A stretch of DNA of 64,000 nt from Zhengitettix transpicula (Eukaryota > Arthropoda > Insecta > Orthoptera > Tetrigidae): NCBI GenBank assembly GCA_037074705.1, contig CM073593.1, positions 8,809,001 through 8,873,000 on the forward strand, written 5' to 3'. How positions within the stretch are numbered: position 1 is the stretch's first letter; each line of letters starts with the position of its first letter. The notes beneath the pieces were generated by a model, which ran no database searches, had not been told where the DNA came from, and saw only the letters and a program-made list of their open reading frames with translations. Positions 32,600 through 44,000 of this stretch are shown here, piece after piece. Made by a program: the position numbers and the translations under genes.

Positions 32600-33480
32600 T
32601 CCAGGCGGAGAAAATACGTGCTCCCCTGAGGGCTACACTGTATGGGAGGGAGCGTTTTGTGTGGTGTGGGTGGCAACTAGTGACATGCAAATATTGAAGT
32701 GTGTTTGTAGGTTTTATGTAGACAGATGTGTTGATCATGCCCGAGCTTAGGTGTACGTCAACGTTTAGGAAAGTGACTTTGGTTGGGGAGTGGTTCCAAT
32801 TAACTTTACGGGGTTTTGGAGTTTAGAGTGTGGAGAAATTCGGATAGGGAGTCTGGTCCGTGGGTCCATAGCATGAAGATGTCATCTATTAACCTGAACC
32901 AGGCCAGGGGTTTTAATGGGGAGGAATTTAGGTGGGCCTGTTCCAGGTGTCTCATGAACAGGTTGGCGTAGGAGGGGGCCATCCGGGTGCCCATAGCTGT
33001 GCCACTTATTTGATGGTAGATGTTGTCCTGGAAGAAGTAATTTCTGGTCAGGACAAACTGTGTAAGGGCAACCAGAAAATTGGTGGTGGGGAAAGAATTT
33101 TGTGGTCTGCAAAACAAGTGTTCAAGTGCCGCTAGTCCATTGGAATATTGGTGTAGAGAGACAAAACATCTATAGTGACCAAAGGGTATCAGGTGGAAGA
33201 GGTTTTGGTAGTTCATGGAGATGGCGTAGGAAGTGGTTGGTGTTTTGGATGTACGAGGGTAGTTTTTCTACTATTGGTTGGAGGGACTCATCCACCAATG
33301 CAGAAATCCTCTCAGTAGGGGAATTGTAGCCGGAAACTATTGGACGGCCCGGTATACCAAGTTTGTGGATTTTGTGGAGCAAGTAGAAGTTCTGTTTTTT
33401 TTGGGGGGGTGAGGAGTTCAATGGAGAAAGGTGACAATTTTTGGAGTTTCCATGTGAACGGACAAATTGGTCTATTTCTT
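32600..33480 (-). pseudogene. Penelope-like reverse transcriptase fragment
   Basis: On the minus strand, split over frames: FYLLHKIHKLGIPGRPIVSG (about 33380-33320), then SPTERISALVDESLQPIVEK; QISGTAMGTRMAPSYANLFM (about 33010-32950); FRLIDDIFMLW with the catalytic DD (about 32895-32865); and TSVYIKPTNTLQYLH..SCHP (about 32735-32670). These are the PLE motifs K(I)HK.G.P.RPI, G.AMG...AP.YANLF, IDD and KPT...YL. A frameshift separates the halves. The GIY-YIG domain expected after the thumb is absent: the frame runs into the microsatellite. Confidence 0.85.
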
Positions 33481-34903
33481 AGCTGATTTCACTCGAATCT
33501 CGATTGTTTTTTTGCTTTAATTTTATGAAACGGCCTTCGCGATCAATGGAATTAATAAAGTTTCTCTACATTTTCTCTGTGTATAAATTCAACCTCTATC
33601 GGGATTGGGAGGGGAGCTACCCTTAGGAATTGGGGTGGAGTGGCATTAAATAAAAATAACGCATAAATAATAGAGATTGGAGAGGAATTCAGGCTTGTGG
33701 TTGTCAATGAGCTTATGTAATACATTAGACTTCACCAACGACGGGTTGTCGGGGGTGTAAATTTTCAAACATGTTAAACGTTTGCTGTTTATGTGGAATA
33801 AATATTTTACAGGGGTCAATGACATTGATGGTATTTCTACTGATGCTGTTTGTGTATAATTTCAACCCCTTTCGTCAAGATAGAGGTGGACGCTTAGTGG
33901 TGGGGCTGGATAAGAGTTACAAGAAAAAACACGAAATCAATCGAGATTCGAGATAAATCGAGGTATGGATGTTGCTGAATTTATTTATGGATTTCTGGGT
34001 AACGCGCGGTGGTAGGCGGGGGTGGGAGGGGCTGGGCGGATGTGTATGGGTGGTAGAAATGTTAAAAAATGTTAACCTGTCGATATTTGCATCGAATAAA
34101 TATTATTCGGTGTCAATGACACACAATTTATTTTAATATATTCTGTGTATAATTACAACTCCTATCGGCTTTGGCATAGAGAACCATAAAGGGTAAGGTG
34201 GAGTTGAATTACATAAAAATAACGCGAAAAACGAGATTGGAATCGAATCCGGGGGTTCTTGATGTGGCTGAGATTAGTTATAACATTCAACTTCCAATTT
34301 AACCCCCACGGGTGGGATTGAATGGTGGTGGAAATTTTGGAATCTGTTGATCTGCCGATATTTGCGTCCAATAAATATTTTTCGATATAATTTAAATTCA
34401 TAATATTTCGACAGATATTCTCTGTGTTTAATTTCAATCCCTATCGGCATGGGAGCAGAACACGCTTAGATGAGGAGTTTGGTGGAGCGTAACATAAAAA
34501 TAACGCGAATAGACTGAGATTCGAGTTAATTCTGGGCTTACGCATGTCGCCGAGTTTCATCTTGGCAAACTGGGTAACGAGCGGTTGTGGGTAGTGTGGG
34601 GGTCTGGGCGGTTATATAAGTTCAAACAATGTAACGGGCCGATTGTTGCGTGGAATAAATACTTTTTGTTTAACCCATAGTATCGGGGGTGGAAATTTTC
34701 GAATATGTTCAAACGACGATATGTTCGGCGAATGAAAATATTTCTGGGTCAGTGAGTACAAACTTCTTCAGAATGAGAGGTGAACTCATTTAAAATCGGG
34801 GTCGAACTGTGATATATAAATATAACGTAAAAGCTTCTTAGATTGGTATCTAATCGGGGATTATGGATAAATGACATCCCGGGCAATGCGTGCACCCAGC
34901 TAG
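33481..34903 (+). mobile_element. Helitron array fragment with intact 3' end
   Basis: About five units in plus orientation, ending ATCCCGGGCAATGCGTGC and ACCCAGCTAG at 34903. The 5' part is missing next to the Penelope fragment. Confidence 0.75.
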
Positions 34904-34922
34904 TATATATACACATGTATAT

Positions 34923-36335
34923 TGTAATGCCAATTAATTAGGCCATTAATTGGTTGTAATAAAATTTAATTGTAGCTGCGGGAGCTTACAAAATGACAAT
35001 AGAGCTGAGCTTTGTTACTTTGTCGGAAAGTCAAAATGACGTATGCGCGCTAAAACTTGAGAGCACGACGATAGTTCAGTTGGTGATGGGACATTTCGGA
35101 GGACGGAACAAATGAGTCTAGAGCAGAGACTAGCCGTTGTTTAATGTATTATTAAAAAAAGTTCCAGGAAAGGAGTGCAGTTTTTACGTCTGTAGCCAGC
35201 CAGGAATAGTAAAGTTGCAGTTTAAGTCCCAAGCGGTAAAAACACCAGAAAATTTATGAATCACAGGAGTCATATAAGGCAAGCGGTCACCAGATAGCTG
35301 ACAAAAAGGAGGATCATCCGAGTTCCTGGGAGCACTTAAAGAGTGTAAAATCTGTGAGCCGATATTAGAATCAGTGTAAAAATTTTGCAATAGTGTACTC
35401 CCGAAAAAAAAGAATGGTGGAACCAGCTGGACAGATGTGAGTAACAAATTACAAAAATAATGATTTATGTAAACGTAATTAAAGGAGAGAAGTCAGATTT
35501 CGTTCTATTTTAAATTGTTAAACAGAGTTAATCTCTTTACTTTACATTTCGGAGGACGGAACAAATGAGTCTAGAGCAGAGACTAGCCGTTGTTTAATGT
35601 ATTATTAAAAAAAGTTCCAGGAAAGGAGTGCAGTTTTTACGTCTGTAGCCAGCCAGGAATAGTAAAGTTGCAGTTTAAGTCCCAAGCGGTAAAAACACCA
35701 GAAAATTTATGAATCACAGGAGTCATATAAGGCAAGCGGTCACCAGATAGCTGACAAAAAGGAGGATCATCCGAGTTCCTGGGAGCACTTAAAGAGTGTA
35801 AAATCTGTGAGCCGATATTAGAATCAGTGTAAAAATTTTGCAATAGTGTACTCCCGAAAAAAAAGAATGGTGGAACCAGCTGGACAGATGTGAGTAACAA
35901 ATTACAAAAATAATGATTTATGTAAACGTAATTAAAGGAGAGAAGTCAGATTTCGTTCTATTTTAAATTGTTAAACAGAGTTAATCTCTTTACTTTTTTA
36001 TTTCGTTCTATTTTAATTGTCAAGTTAATTTATTTTCTTTTTAATTTATTTCTATCAACGTATTGTTTAGGTAAATGTGATTTGTTTCTTAATAATATTT
36101 TAAAATCAATTTGTTGTATCCTTTATCAAACCCAGTAAAGACCCTGAGAAATTAATATTTTAAATTGTAATTTGTGAGTTATTGCCACCAAATAAAATAA
36201 ATACTTTGTTTGTTAATTTCGATCTTTTCATTTAATAAAAGCCTTCCATTTAATTATTACATTTTGACGCTTCACGTGAGGTAAATTCATTTAATTAAAA
36301 TATAAATTAAACGACCTATTTATTTGTTTATTACA
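34923..36335 (+). mobile_element. LTR A with primer-site stub, in a TATATA tract
   Basis: LTR from TGTAATGCCAATTAATTAGG (34923) to TTAATTATTACA (36261). Then TTTTGACGCTTCACGTGAGG in the primer-site position, about 50 bases more, and a second TTATTACA ending at 36335, followed by ATATATATAC. Shared blocks are AGTCAGATTTCGTTC and CAAACCCAGTAAAGACCC. It contains an exact 453-bp tandem duplication. Confidence 0.65.
35091..35996. repeat. Exact tandem duplication, 2 x 453 bp
   Basis: 35091-35543 and 35544-35996 look identical by eye, both opening with ACATTTCGGAGGACGGAACA. Each carries the same 87-codon minus-strand frame, which is not a known protein. Confidence 0.9.
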
Positions 36336-36339
36336 ATAT

Positions 36340-37086
36340 ATATACAAAAAGGAAGGGCGTTAATTAAATGAAAATTATTCAACTTTACAAACAAACAAAT
36401 TTATTATCAATGTTTAAAAACAATTACACAATTTAGAAATTTATCTCAGGGTCTCTACTGGGTTTGATAATGGCGAATCATTTTATTTCTCAACTTAAAC
36501 AAAAATTCCAATTTAAAAAAGAGAAGATTTACTCATCAATTAACAATGATGAAATTTACTTGTCAGCGAAATTAAACTAAAAAGATGGATTCTAATTCAC
36601 AAATTTTATTAAAAGGAGGGAACGAAATCTGACGTCTATCTTTTAATCCAGTTTACATACTTGGTTGATTGTGAATTGTACTAACGGCTGCCCAGCATTC
36701 CGGGATACCTTTGATTTACGAAGCACTATGACGGTCAAAGCTGTTGATTGGTAATTATCGATGTTTCTCTGCAAAATCCTTTGAATATTTGAAATTGTCT
36801 TGTCTATTTCAACTCGACCAATTTCTGTCGTGTCTGACTGCTCACTGCTTCTACTTAACTTTACTTTTTAAAAGAATATCTCGTCTATTTTAATACGACC
36901 TGTACTTGACCAAACCTTCCAGCCAACTGAACGACCGTCTCGCAATTTTGAGCGCGCATACCTCTTCCGACAAAGGAAACAATACTTGGCTACATTGTTG
37001 CTGTGTTCTGTACCGCCGTCAAGAATATATTTCTCAAACAATTTATTTTTTAAATTTCTCAATTAATTTCTTAATTAATTGGCTTT

Positions 37087-37089
<3 letters not shown>
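36340..37089 (-). mobile_element. LTR B, 3'-truncated
   Basis: On the minus strand it begins TGTAAAGCCAATTAATTAAG beside (TA)n at 37090. It includes CAAACCCAGTAGAGACCC (about 36450) and the AGATTTCGTTCCC block. Its far end is cut where LTR A's flank begins. Confidence 0.6.
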
Positions 37090-37121
<32 letters not shown>

Positions 37122-37262
37122 TATATTATAAAACAAACACCATCTACAAAGTCACCATTATATATTTATAATGTTATAAATATATAATGAACACCATCTA
37201 CAAAGTCACCATTATATATCTATAATATTATAATTGTTATCTACAAAGTCACCATTATATAT
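37090..37262. repeat. (TA)n and 57-bp minisatellite units
   Basis: A TA run, then nearly three units of ACCATCTACAAAGTCACCAT separated by AT-rich spacers. Confidence 0.85.
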
Positions 37263-38162
37263 TGTAATAAATAATCAATTAATAATTTAATTGTTCACGT
37301 TGTGGTATCTATTTAATGTAATAATTAAATATTATGGGTTAATATAAATGAAAAGCTTATGAACAATTAACAAACAAAAATATTTATTTTGTTTTGTGGC
37401 TTTCAAAGAATAAAAGATAATTACAAACAAAATTGAGATCGGTTCTCTCAGGGACTTTACTGGGTTTGATTATTAGGACACGATAAAAGAAAAATTTGAC
37501 TAATTTAACAATTCAAAATATTACTTGCTTAAAATTAAAACAATAAGTCGATCAATGAAAGAAAACTAGAAGAAAGCGAACGAACGAACGAAATCTGACT
37601 CTATCCTTTAATTAGCGTTTACAATATTATTATAATTAAAATTTGGTTACTCACACATTGTCCGTCTGGTAACTGCATTCTTTGTTTCCGCTACTCAACA
37701 CGATAAATGCAAATCGTTATTTACACAGATTCTAGTTCTCACAGAATTTACACGCTCACCGACGAATAGAACGCAGACAAATTTCCGGAGCCTTGGATGA
37801 ACCCCTCCTTGGTCAGCTATCGGATGTCGTCTTCCCCTCAGTATAAAAATTGTTCGAATTTGCCTTATTACTGGAACTGATGATTTGCAGATTCTTTGCA
37901 GACTTACACTGTTTTTTTTATTTGAAATAGACTGCAAGGTATCTCGGTGAAAAATTTGTTATAATGTGCCTCCTTTCCTGGCTGGCTGTAGACGTAAACT
38001 GACTAGACTTTCGTGCGCGCAAACGCCATTTCGACTTTTCGACAAAGCAGGCGAGCTCGCTTCTCCATTGTTGCTTTGTTCGATCAGACCGCTATAATGG
38101 CTTTATCAAATAATTCAAATTTTATGTCCAAACAATTAATGGTCTAATTAATTGTCATTACA
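37263..38162 (-). mobile_element. LTR C with primer-site stub
   Basis: On the minus strand the LTR runs from TGTAATGACAATTAATTAGA (38162) to TAATTATTACA (37317). Then comes a primer-site-like ATACCACAACGTG and a second TTATTACA at 37263, beside ATATAT. The CAAACCCAGTAAAGTCCC block is near 37455. Confidence 0.6.
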
Positions 38163-38240
38163 ATATCTAAAATATTATAATTATAAAATAAACACCATCT
38201 ACAAAGTCACCATTATAAATATATATATATATATATATAT
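38163..38240. repeat. Minisatellite unit and (TA)n
   Basis: One AACACCATCTACAAAGTCAC unit and a 22-base AT run. Confidence 0.85.
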
Positions 38241-39175
38241 TGTAATAAACAGATTATAACTAATAATGGCTGTGGCTAAATAAAAATATTTATTTGAACA
38301 CAATTAAACAAAATTTATTAAAGTTTTAAATACAATATAAAAAAATTACACAATAATATTTAGAATCTCAGGGTCTTTACTGGGTTTGATAAATGGGTGA
38401 CTTGAATTTACAATAATTTATAATTACATTTAGCCTTTATTGAATTTAGTTGCGGATGAAAATAAGATTACAGATTGAATTTTAAATTAACTAACAAAAC
38501 AATTAAAGAAATGAATAATTAAAGAAAAGAAATAATTGAAGAACGATCTGATGTATCTTAAAGAAATGGTTTACAAATAAATTTTAGAGTTTTTTACTTA
38601 CGGCCGACCAGGTCTCAATTTTGGGGTTTTCTGTGCACACGTTTTTGGGGATATCACTGAATTTAAATTGGTCACAAAACACTGTCGAAACTTTAGGTTC
38701 TCTCAGCTGGAAACGGCTACTCCTTCCGAATTAATGGTCAGTCAGATTAATACCAACTTTCTCTTGATGACATTGGTGACGGTCTCTTTACTTATTGAGT
38801 TTTTTACTGCGGCATGACTTATTAGGTTACTGCTTGTGGCTTTACTTATTGAGAAACTTTCCTGCGACCTTTACTTGATCGAATTATATGTCCAAACTTT
38901 ACTCGATGAAATTCTGTGTGCCACACCACTCTTAATAAGGTTTTGGCTGCCACTCTTTACTCGATGAACATCTGCCCGCGTCTGACTTCCAACTAAACTG
39001 TTTCGCTTCTCGCCGTTGACTGTGTCTGTTCGTCTCGTAGATTTTTGACTGCGTACGTCTTAACAATGGTTCTTTTGTCTCGCCGCCCGCTTTGTCGCGG
39101 TGTATGCTTTATATACTCTAATAATGAGTCCTTTACTTTGCAATTATAACAATGGATTAATTACTAATTACTACA
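38241..39175 (-). mobile_element. LTR D
   Basis: On the minus strand it opens TGTAGTAATTAGTAATTAAT (39175) and ends TTATTACA at 38241. It has a TATATAAAG box (about 39110) and CAAACCCAGTAAAGACCC (about 38370). Its U3 has loose repeats of a CTTTACTCGATGAA / CTTTACTTATTGAG type. The primer-site remnant is worn (AGCCACAGCCATTATT). Confidence 0.6.
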
Positions 39176-39448
39176 ATATATATTCAAGCTGGACTCGACC
39201 TAGGGATGGGCTTAACAGTGATTTCTGGGTAACGTGTTACTCGGTAGCAGTTATCCGGGAATAACGTGTTCCAGTAACCGGTAATTTCAGTAACTGCTGA
39301 TGTCACATTCTTACTACGACAGTCGCGCGTGTTCTAATTTTTTTCAAGGAACATTGTTTGAACTTTGCTTAATCATCACAATATGAAATCATATTTCGAT
39401 TCTAAGAAGAAGTGAGGAAAAGGAAAGTAATGTGAATAAAAATAATTA
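39176..39448. other. Unassigned; possible hAT-like end
   Basis: CTAGGGATGGGCTTAACAGT near 39199 recalls the CAGGGATGGGC ends of hAT elements, but no inverted partner or 8-bp duplication is seen. The next 100 bases have AACGTGTTACTCGG and AACGTGTTCCAGTAAC repeats. Confidence 0.25.
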
Positions 39449-39785
39449 ATTAGGTAAATAATTAGCTAGTTAAAAGACAAAAAATAAGTGTTAAATAAAT
39501 ACAGCATAACGTTGTGTGGTATTTACTTAGCAATTAGTTTTGTCTGTTTACTGGTTACTTATCTAATTAGAATAGTTTTAATAGAGGAGTTTTGTGATAT
39601 ATTTCCAATAAAATATTATTAATACAATATACCATTAAAATTGTAAGCTTTTGTGCAGTTGTGTTTCTCTAGGCTCTTCTTAGCACTTGACGAAAGGAAC
39701 AAGGATTCCAGAAACGTTGTGTGGTGTTTATATTATCCTTTTTTTGTCTGTATTAGCTATCTTTCTTATTCATTAAATAGAAACT
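39449..39785 (+). mobile_element. Small hammerhead-bearing element, two units of about 205 bp
   Basis: AACGTTGTGTGGTATTTACT (39508) and AACGTTGTGTGGTGTTTATA (39714), each followed by a similar TTTTGTCTGT..T..CTAT run, are about 205 bases apart. The second unit has the fuller motif (next entry). This resembles the tandem units of animal retrozymes, small non-autonomous relatives of Penelope elements. Confidence 0.45.
39686..39722 (+). ncRNA. Hammerhead-ribozyme-like motif (site 4)
   Basis: GCAC, TTGACGA plus AA, helix II GGAA / TTCC with loop CAAGGA, A, GAAAC, triplet GTT, GTG. CAC/GTG can form helix I. The first core C is T here. Confidence 0.5.
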
Positions 39786-40735
39786 ATCATTAAAAAAATT
39801 ATATTGCTTTAGAAATTTTAAAGTAAAAAACTGTTACCATTGGTTTCTCTCACTTCGCACTGGAAGTTGGTAGAAGTCAGAATTTTTATGTTTAAGGGAT
39901 TATATCAATTCAATTCATATTTGGTTAGTTATGATGTAAGTAACCATGATACACTATAATTTCTAAGTCAACCTTTGTGTTTTTCTTTATATTTATTTAT
40001 AGATACATATGCTCCTGACTCCTGCTGCTTTATTTGTCGCTAAATCTTTAATTTCCTTTTCAACTTAACTACGGGGCTCCACATTCGTCAATATTAACAT
40101 AGTTATTGCAAATTTTGTGCAGTTAGTAGACAATTGTTCTATTTCACATAGTTTTCAAAATGTACATTTTATCAATTCTCCTTTATTTTCCTTGTCTGAT
40201 TTTTCAAGGCAAATTAAGAGAAAAGTGGTGATTGGCAAAATGCAATGATCGAGAAATTCAAATAATTTGAATGAACGATCATTCATTCACATACCTTTGA
40301 TAGGTTTTTCTAAACGTACCATATATTAAAAATGAATCAAAATAAAGCTCGTTGTGTTACAAGTAGTTGAATCTACAATAATATTAATCCAGTTTCATTC
40401 CAGTTGTTTTATTCGTTATCAGGGTCCATTATTTTACTGTCAAGTGCGTTATGGCTGATGGAACTTAATTTAGTTTTGTACTTTGATACATGTCTGCGGA
40501 CTTCTTCTAATTTAGAAACGTAAACAAGAAATAAGCGGGAAACTGGATGTAGTTTTTTGGCAAAATGATTTGTCCGCTGTTCTTGTTCTCACCATGTCTA
40601 TTGTTTTTATGGTGCACTTGCTATATTTACAAAAATATTTAATATTTTGTTAAGTGGATATCTGTAACGTATCTAGTTATTCCATACAGAGAAGGATAAA
40701 AGTTCTCTTGCAGAATGAAATAAGAGCGTCTGTAA
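39786..40735. other. No recognised feature
   Basis: AT-rich DNA without a convincing gene or terminal repeat. Confidence 0.4.
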
Positions 40736-40739
40736 CTTT

Positions 40740-40975
40740 AACCCCGTGCTTGCAAATTTGGCTCAAGTTTTATAATTTGTTCTGCTCCTCGCAATGTTTC
40801 TCCGCCAACTGCCTGTCCTTTTGCGCGCGTAATTGCCATTCCGGCTCATCAACAAAGAAACAGATCTCGCTGCTCATTGTTGCTTTCCTCGCTCATGCCG
40901 CTTACAATTAATTTATTTGCTAACAATTTAAATTATTTAAAAACAATTAATGACTTAATTGATTGGCAATACAAT
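40740..40975 (-). mobile_element. LTR fragment related to LTR C
   Basis: On the minus strand it starts TTGTATTGCCAATCAATTAA and has the AATAAATTAATTGTAAGC and ATTGCGCGCGCAAAA-type blocks that open LTRs A and C. It is truncated inward. Confidence 0.5.
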
Positions 40976-41007
40976 ATTTATATATAATTATAAAATAAAC
41001 ACCATCT

Positions 41008-41041
<34 letters not shown>

Positions 41042-41094
41042 TATAATTATATAATAAACACAATCTACAAAGACACCATTGAAAAAATATATAT
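40976..41094. repeat. Minisatellite with (AC)n and (AT)n
   Basis: Two damaged 57-bp units, one carrying a CA/TA microsatellite. Confidence 0.8.
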
Positions 41095-41318
41095 TGTAAT
41101 ATGATTGGGTTACATTGTTGGTTGCTAGTCATTGTTGACGTCTCTTGGCCGCGCGACAGCATAAACAAACCACGCCCTGACGACATTTTATTGCTCATGC
41201 TCGACAACTAAAATAATTAATTATGAAAAAGTTGTTTTGGTGATTTTCTCCTAAAAATTAACTGGCGCCAAAATATATAAATTTTCGAAAAAGCGAGGAG
41301 GGTAGCGTCGTTGCTACA
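41095..41318. mobile_element. Short TGTAAT...CTACA element in an ATATAT tract
   Basis: 224 bases from TGTAATATGATTGGG to GTTGCTACA, with ATAT on both sides and an internal TGGCGCCAAAATATATAAA. The ends match the LTR family but there is almost no LTR body. Probably an internally deleted member. Confidence 0.4.
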
Positions 41319-41399
41319 ATATATACCACAGCTTCTTTTGAGATTGATGGAATTATTAGAAAAATAATTATGTGTACACATATAAATATATATATATAT

Positions 41400-42746
41400 T
41401 GTAGTAATTAAAAATGATTTCTCTTAATTTGCCCCACGTTGTGGTGCCAAAATGTAATAATTAATTATGATAGGCTTTTAAGTGATCAATTACTAACTGT
41501 AAAACAAACAATTTTATTTAACAATACTTGAAACAATTACACAATTTTAAAACATATCTCAATCTCTCAAAGGTCTTAAATGGGTTTGATAACGGCAGAA
41601 CATTTAAATATAATCAAATAACACAAATTTAGATTTAATTTAAAAAGAAATATTTATTCGTCTAGACATGGACGAAATTAATTATCGACGAACTTGTGCT
41701 ATAAGATGGATTTTAAATTTAAACAGTTCATTTTATCAACACTAAAGAACGATATCTGACATCTTTTAAGTTGGCTTACAAAAATCATTTTACTTTTCTC
41801 TTGCTACTTACGGCTGCCCAGGATACTTTTAACTTTCGAAGCACAGTGGTGGGGTTTTCACAGCTTCTATTAAATTCACAGATTCTACTAAGTACTGTTG
41901 GTTTGAAAAAAAACGTTTGTGGTATCTCGCTCGACGACTTTTATCTGCTCTGCTTCGACGACGACTGGTTTACTGTAAATTTAACAAGTCCTCTCTCCTA
42001 TGCTTTGGCTGCGACTTTAACTGCAATCTTTCGACGACGACTCTTCTTAAACAATGTCTCTCGTAACAACATCCACCAGCTTCGGTGAGTGCTGAACAAC
42101 TACTCCCTTAAACAATGTCTCTCTTAATCCCATCCTCCAGCTTCGGTGATCGCAGCACAACTGCTGCTTTAAACAATGTCTCTCTTAACAACATCCTCCA
42201 TCTTCGGTGATCGCAGCACAACTACTCCGCTTAAACAATGTCTCTCTTAAACACATCCTCCAGACTCGGTAATCGCAGCACAACTCCTCCGCTTAAACAA
42301 TGTCTCTCTTAAACACATCCTCCAGTCTCGGTGATCGCAGCACCACTCCTGCCTTAAACAATGTCTCTCTTAACAACATCCTTGGTGATCGCAGCACGAC
42401 TGACCTCAAAAGTTTATCTCCTCCCTTATATACTCCCTGTCTCTTACTTTTTCCATTGTTCGAAAACTTCGTCGCAAATGTCAGTTGACTGATTCTTCCA
42501 TTATCCCAAGATTTATATTATGCAGCTGCAGTTCCGTAGTCAGCAAATGGCTAACTACTCCGTCATGTCAAGTCGACAATCGAGACAGGACCCGCAATCA
42601 CTCGTCCTCTCCACCCCCACACGCACGTGCACGGTTTCTCAAGACCACACAAACTGCACCCCCAAGACCTAAATAAACACGTTCCATAATGCCCCTCCAA
42701 CAGTCCAGACTATTAATCAGAAACAATGCCTCACTTAACAGGCATT

Positions 42747-42749
<3 letters not shown>
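41400..42749 (-). mobile_element. LTR E with primer-site stub and U3 minisatellite
   Basis: On the minus strand: TGTAATGCCTGTTAAGTGAG (42749) to AATTAATTATTACA (41453), then TTTTGGCACCACAACGTGGG as primer site, about 35 more bases, and TTACTACA at 41400 beside (AT)n. A TATATAAG box lies near 42430. Six 61-62-bp repeats fill 42051-42400. Confidence 0.7.
42051..42400. repeat. 61-62-bp minisatellite inside LTR E
   Basis: ACAATGTCTCTC starts at 42051, 42112, 42173, 42235, 42297 and 42358. Each unit also holds CATCCTCCA, TCGGTGATCGCAGCA and ACT.CT blocks. It lies next to the TATA box, so it may be a U3 enhancer array. Confidence 0.9.

Positions 42750-42791
<42 letters not shown>
42750..42791. repeat. 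(TA)n microsatellite between LTRs
   Basis: An uninterrupted AT run forming the right flank of LTR E and the left flank of LTR F. Confidence 0.95.
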
Positions 42792-42794
<3 letters not shown>

Positions 42795-43957
42795 AATAAA
42801 CAGCTATGACTCCTATCTTATCTACCGTCGTGGTAGCCAAATTGTAATAAACATATAAATGGGTCGAAATAAAAAAGAATAATTTTTATGAACAACAAAT
42901 AAATTTATTAAACACTAAAAGAATTTACCAATGAATTTACTACTTTAACATTAAAATATGAGAACCCTTGCTCTCCTGGGTCTTTACTGGGTTTGACTAA
43001 GAACAGAATCCAAACCATCAAAAAAAAAACATTTACGTTTTCAAATCAAACACAATAAACTTAACCTATAGTTTGCCTCTAAATTTTATTATCGAAGAAG
43101 GGAACGAAATCTGACTAATATCCTTTAACGACGTTTACATTATTTAATATGGTATATTCTAACTTACAGTTTCCTAGGTCCACCTTGACTCGTTCCTTAG
43201 ACATTCACTTTATAGGTCCTGATATTCACTTCACTGACTCTAAATAACCACTGTTCCACTCTTTGCTGCTCCTCTCCCTTGCTAAAACACAAATGTCTCT
43301 CTCCCGTGCTAAGCAAAAACTGTCTTTGCTGCTTGCTCCGTCTTTCCTCTCACGCTAACACCAACCAACTTTGCTGCTTGCTCCGTCTTCTCTCTCGTGC
43401 TAATTAACAAATGTCTCTCTCTCGTGCTAAGCAACCACTGTCTTTGCTGCTTGCTCCGTCTTTCCTCTCACGCTAACACCAGCCAACTCACTGCTTTCTC
43501 CGTCTCTCTCCCGTGCTATACCACGACTCCCTTTACAATAGGCGACTCTTCTATTTATATGGGCCATCTTCCTCCCTTGTCTTTCACTTGCGTCGCCACG
43601 GCGCAGTGACAGATACACATTCCTCTAATTTTCGTTCCGGCTGCCTTTCGAACTCGACAATCGCATAGTCCCACTCCGTCTACTTAACTTACGGCTTCCT
43701 CTCTTTTGTCCAACGTCCTTTTCAGGTCATTCGTTAGAGACAGTAGCCTGCTCTAACATGGCCCCTTTGTGACCATCTGCGTAACCAATTCGACTCGCCG
43801 TTTCCCAAATCAATGGGCTGCTGGACCCTCATCATCCCCTGTCTCTCATTGCAGCTGCAGCAATTTCTCAGGACCACCCGAGTCGCCCTTTATTCTTTCT
43901 CGCACGCCTCTCCACGACACGTGCGCCGTCTCCAATAATATAATGCATCATATTATT

Positions 43958-43960
<3 letters not shown>
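42792..43960 (-). mobile_element. LTR F with primer-site stub and repeats
   Basis: On the minus strand: TGTAATAATATGATGCATTA (43960) to TTTATTACA (42843), then ATTTGGCTACCACGACGG and a second TTTATTACA at 42792. CAAACCCAGTAAAGACCC is near 42980. Repeats of CTTTGCTGCTTGCTCCGTCT type fill 43260-43510. Confidence 0.65.

Positions 43961-44000
<40 letters not shown>
43961..44000. repeat. (TA)n microsatellite
   Basis: An AT run between LTR F and LTR G. Confidence 0.95.

Noticed and set aside
35184..35447. 87-codon frame present twice (also 35637-35900)
   Set aside because: It comes from an exact LTR duplication; no protein resemblance, and it runs antisense to the LTR.
39196..39230. hAT transposon end (CTAGGGATGGGC)
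   Set aside because: No inverted partner, 8-bp duplication or transposase remnant found within the window.
42300..42676. Serine/proline-rich frames in LTR E
   Set aside because: They arise from the 61-bp minisatellite and C-rich LTR sequence; no homologous domain.
43427..43618. Possible small protein genes in the 43-44 kb LTRs
   Set aside because: Frames are short, inside repeats, and not shared with sister LTRs.
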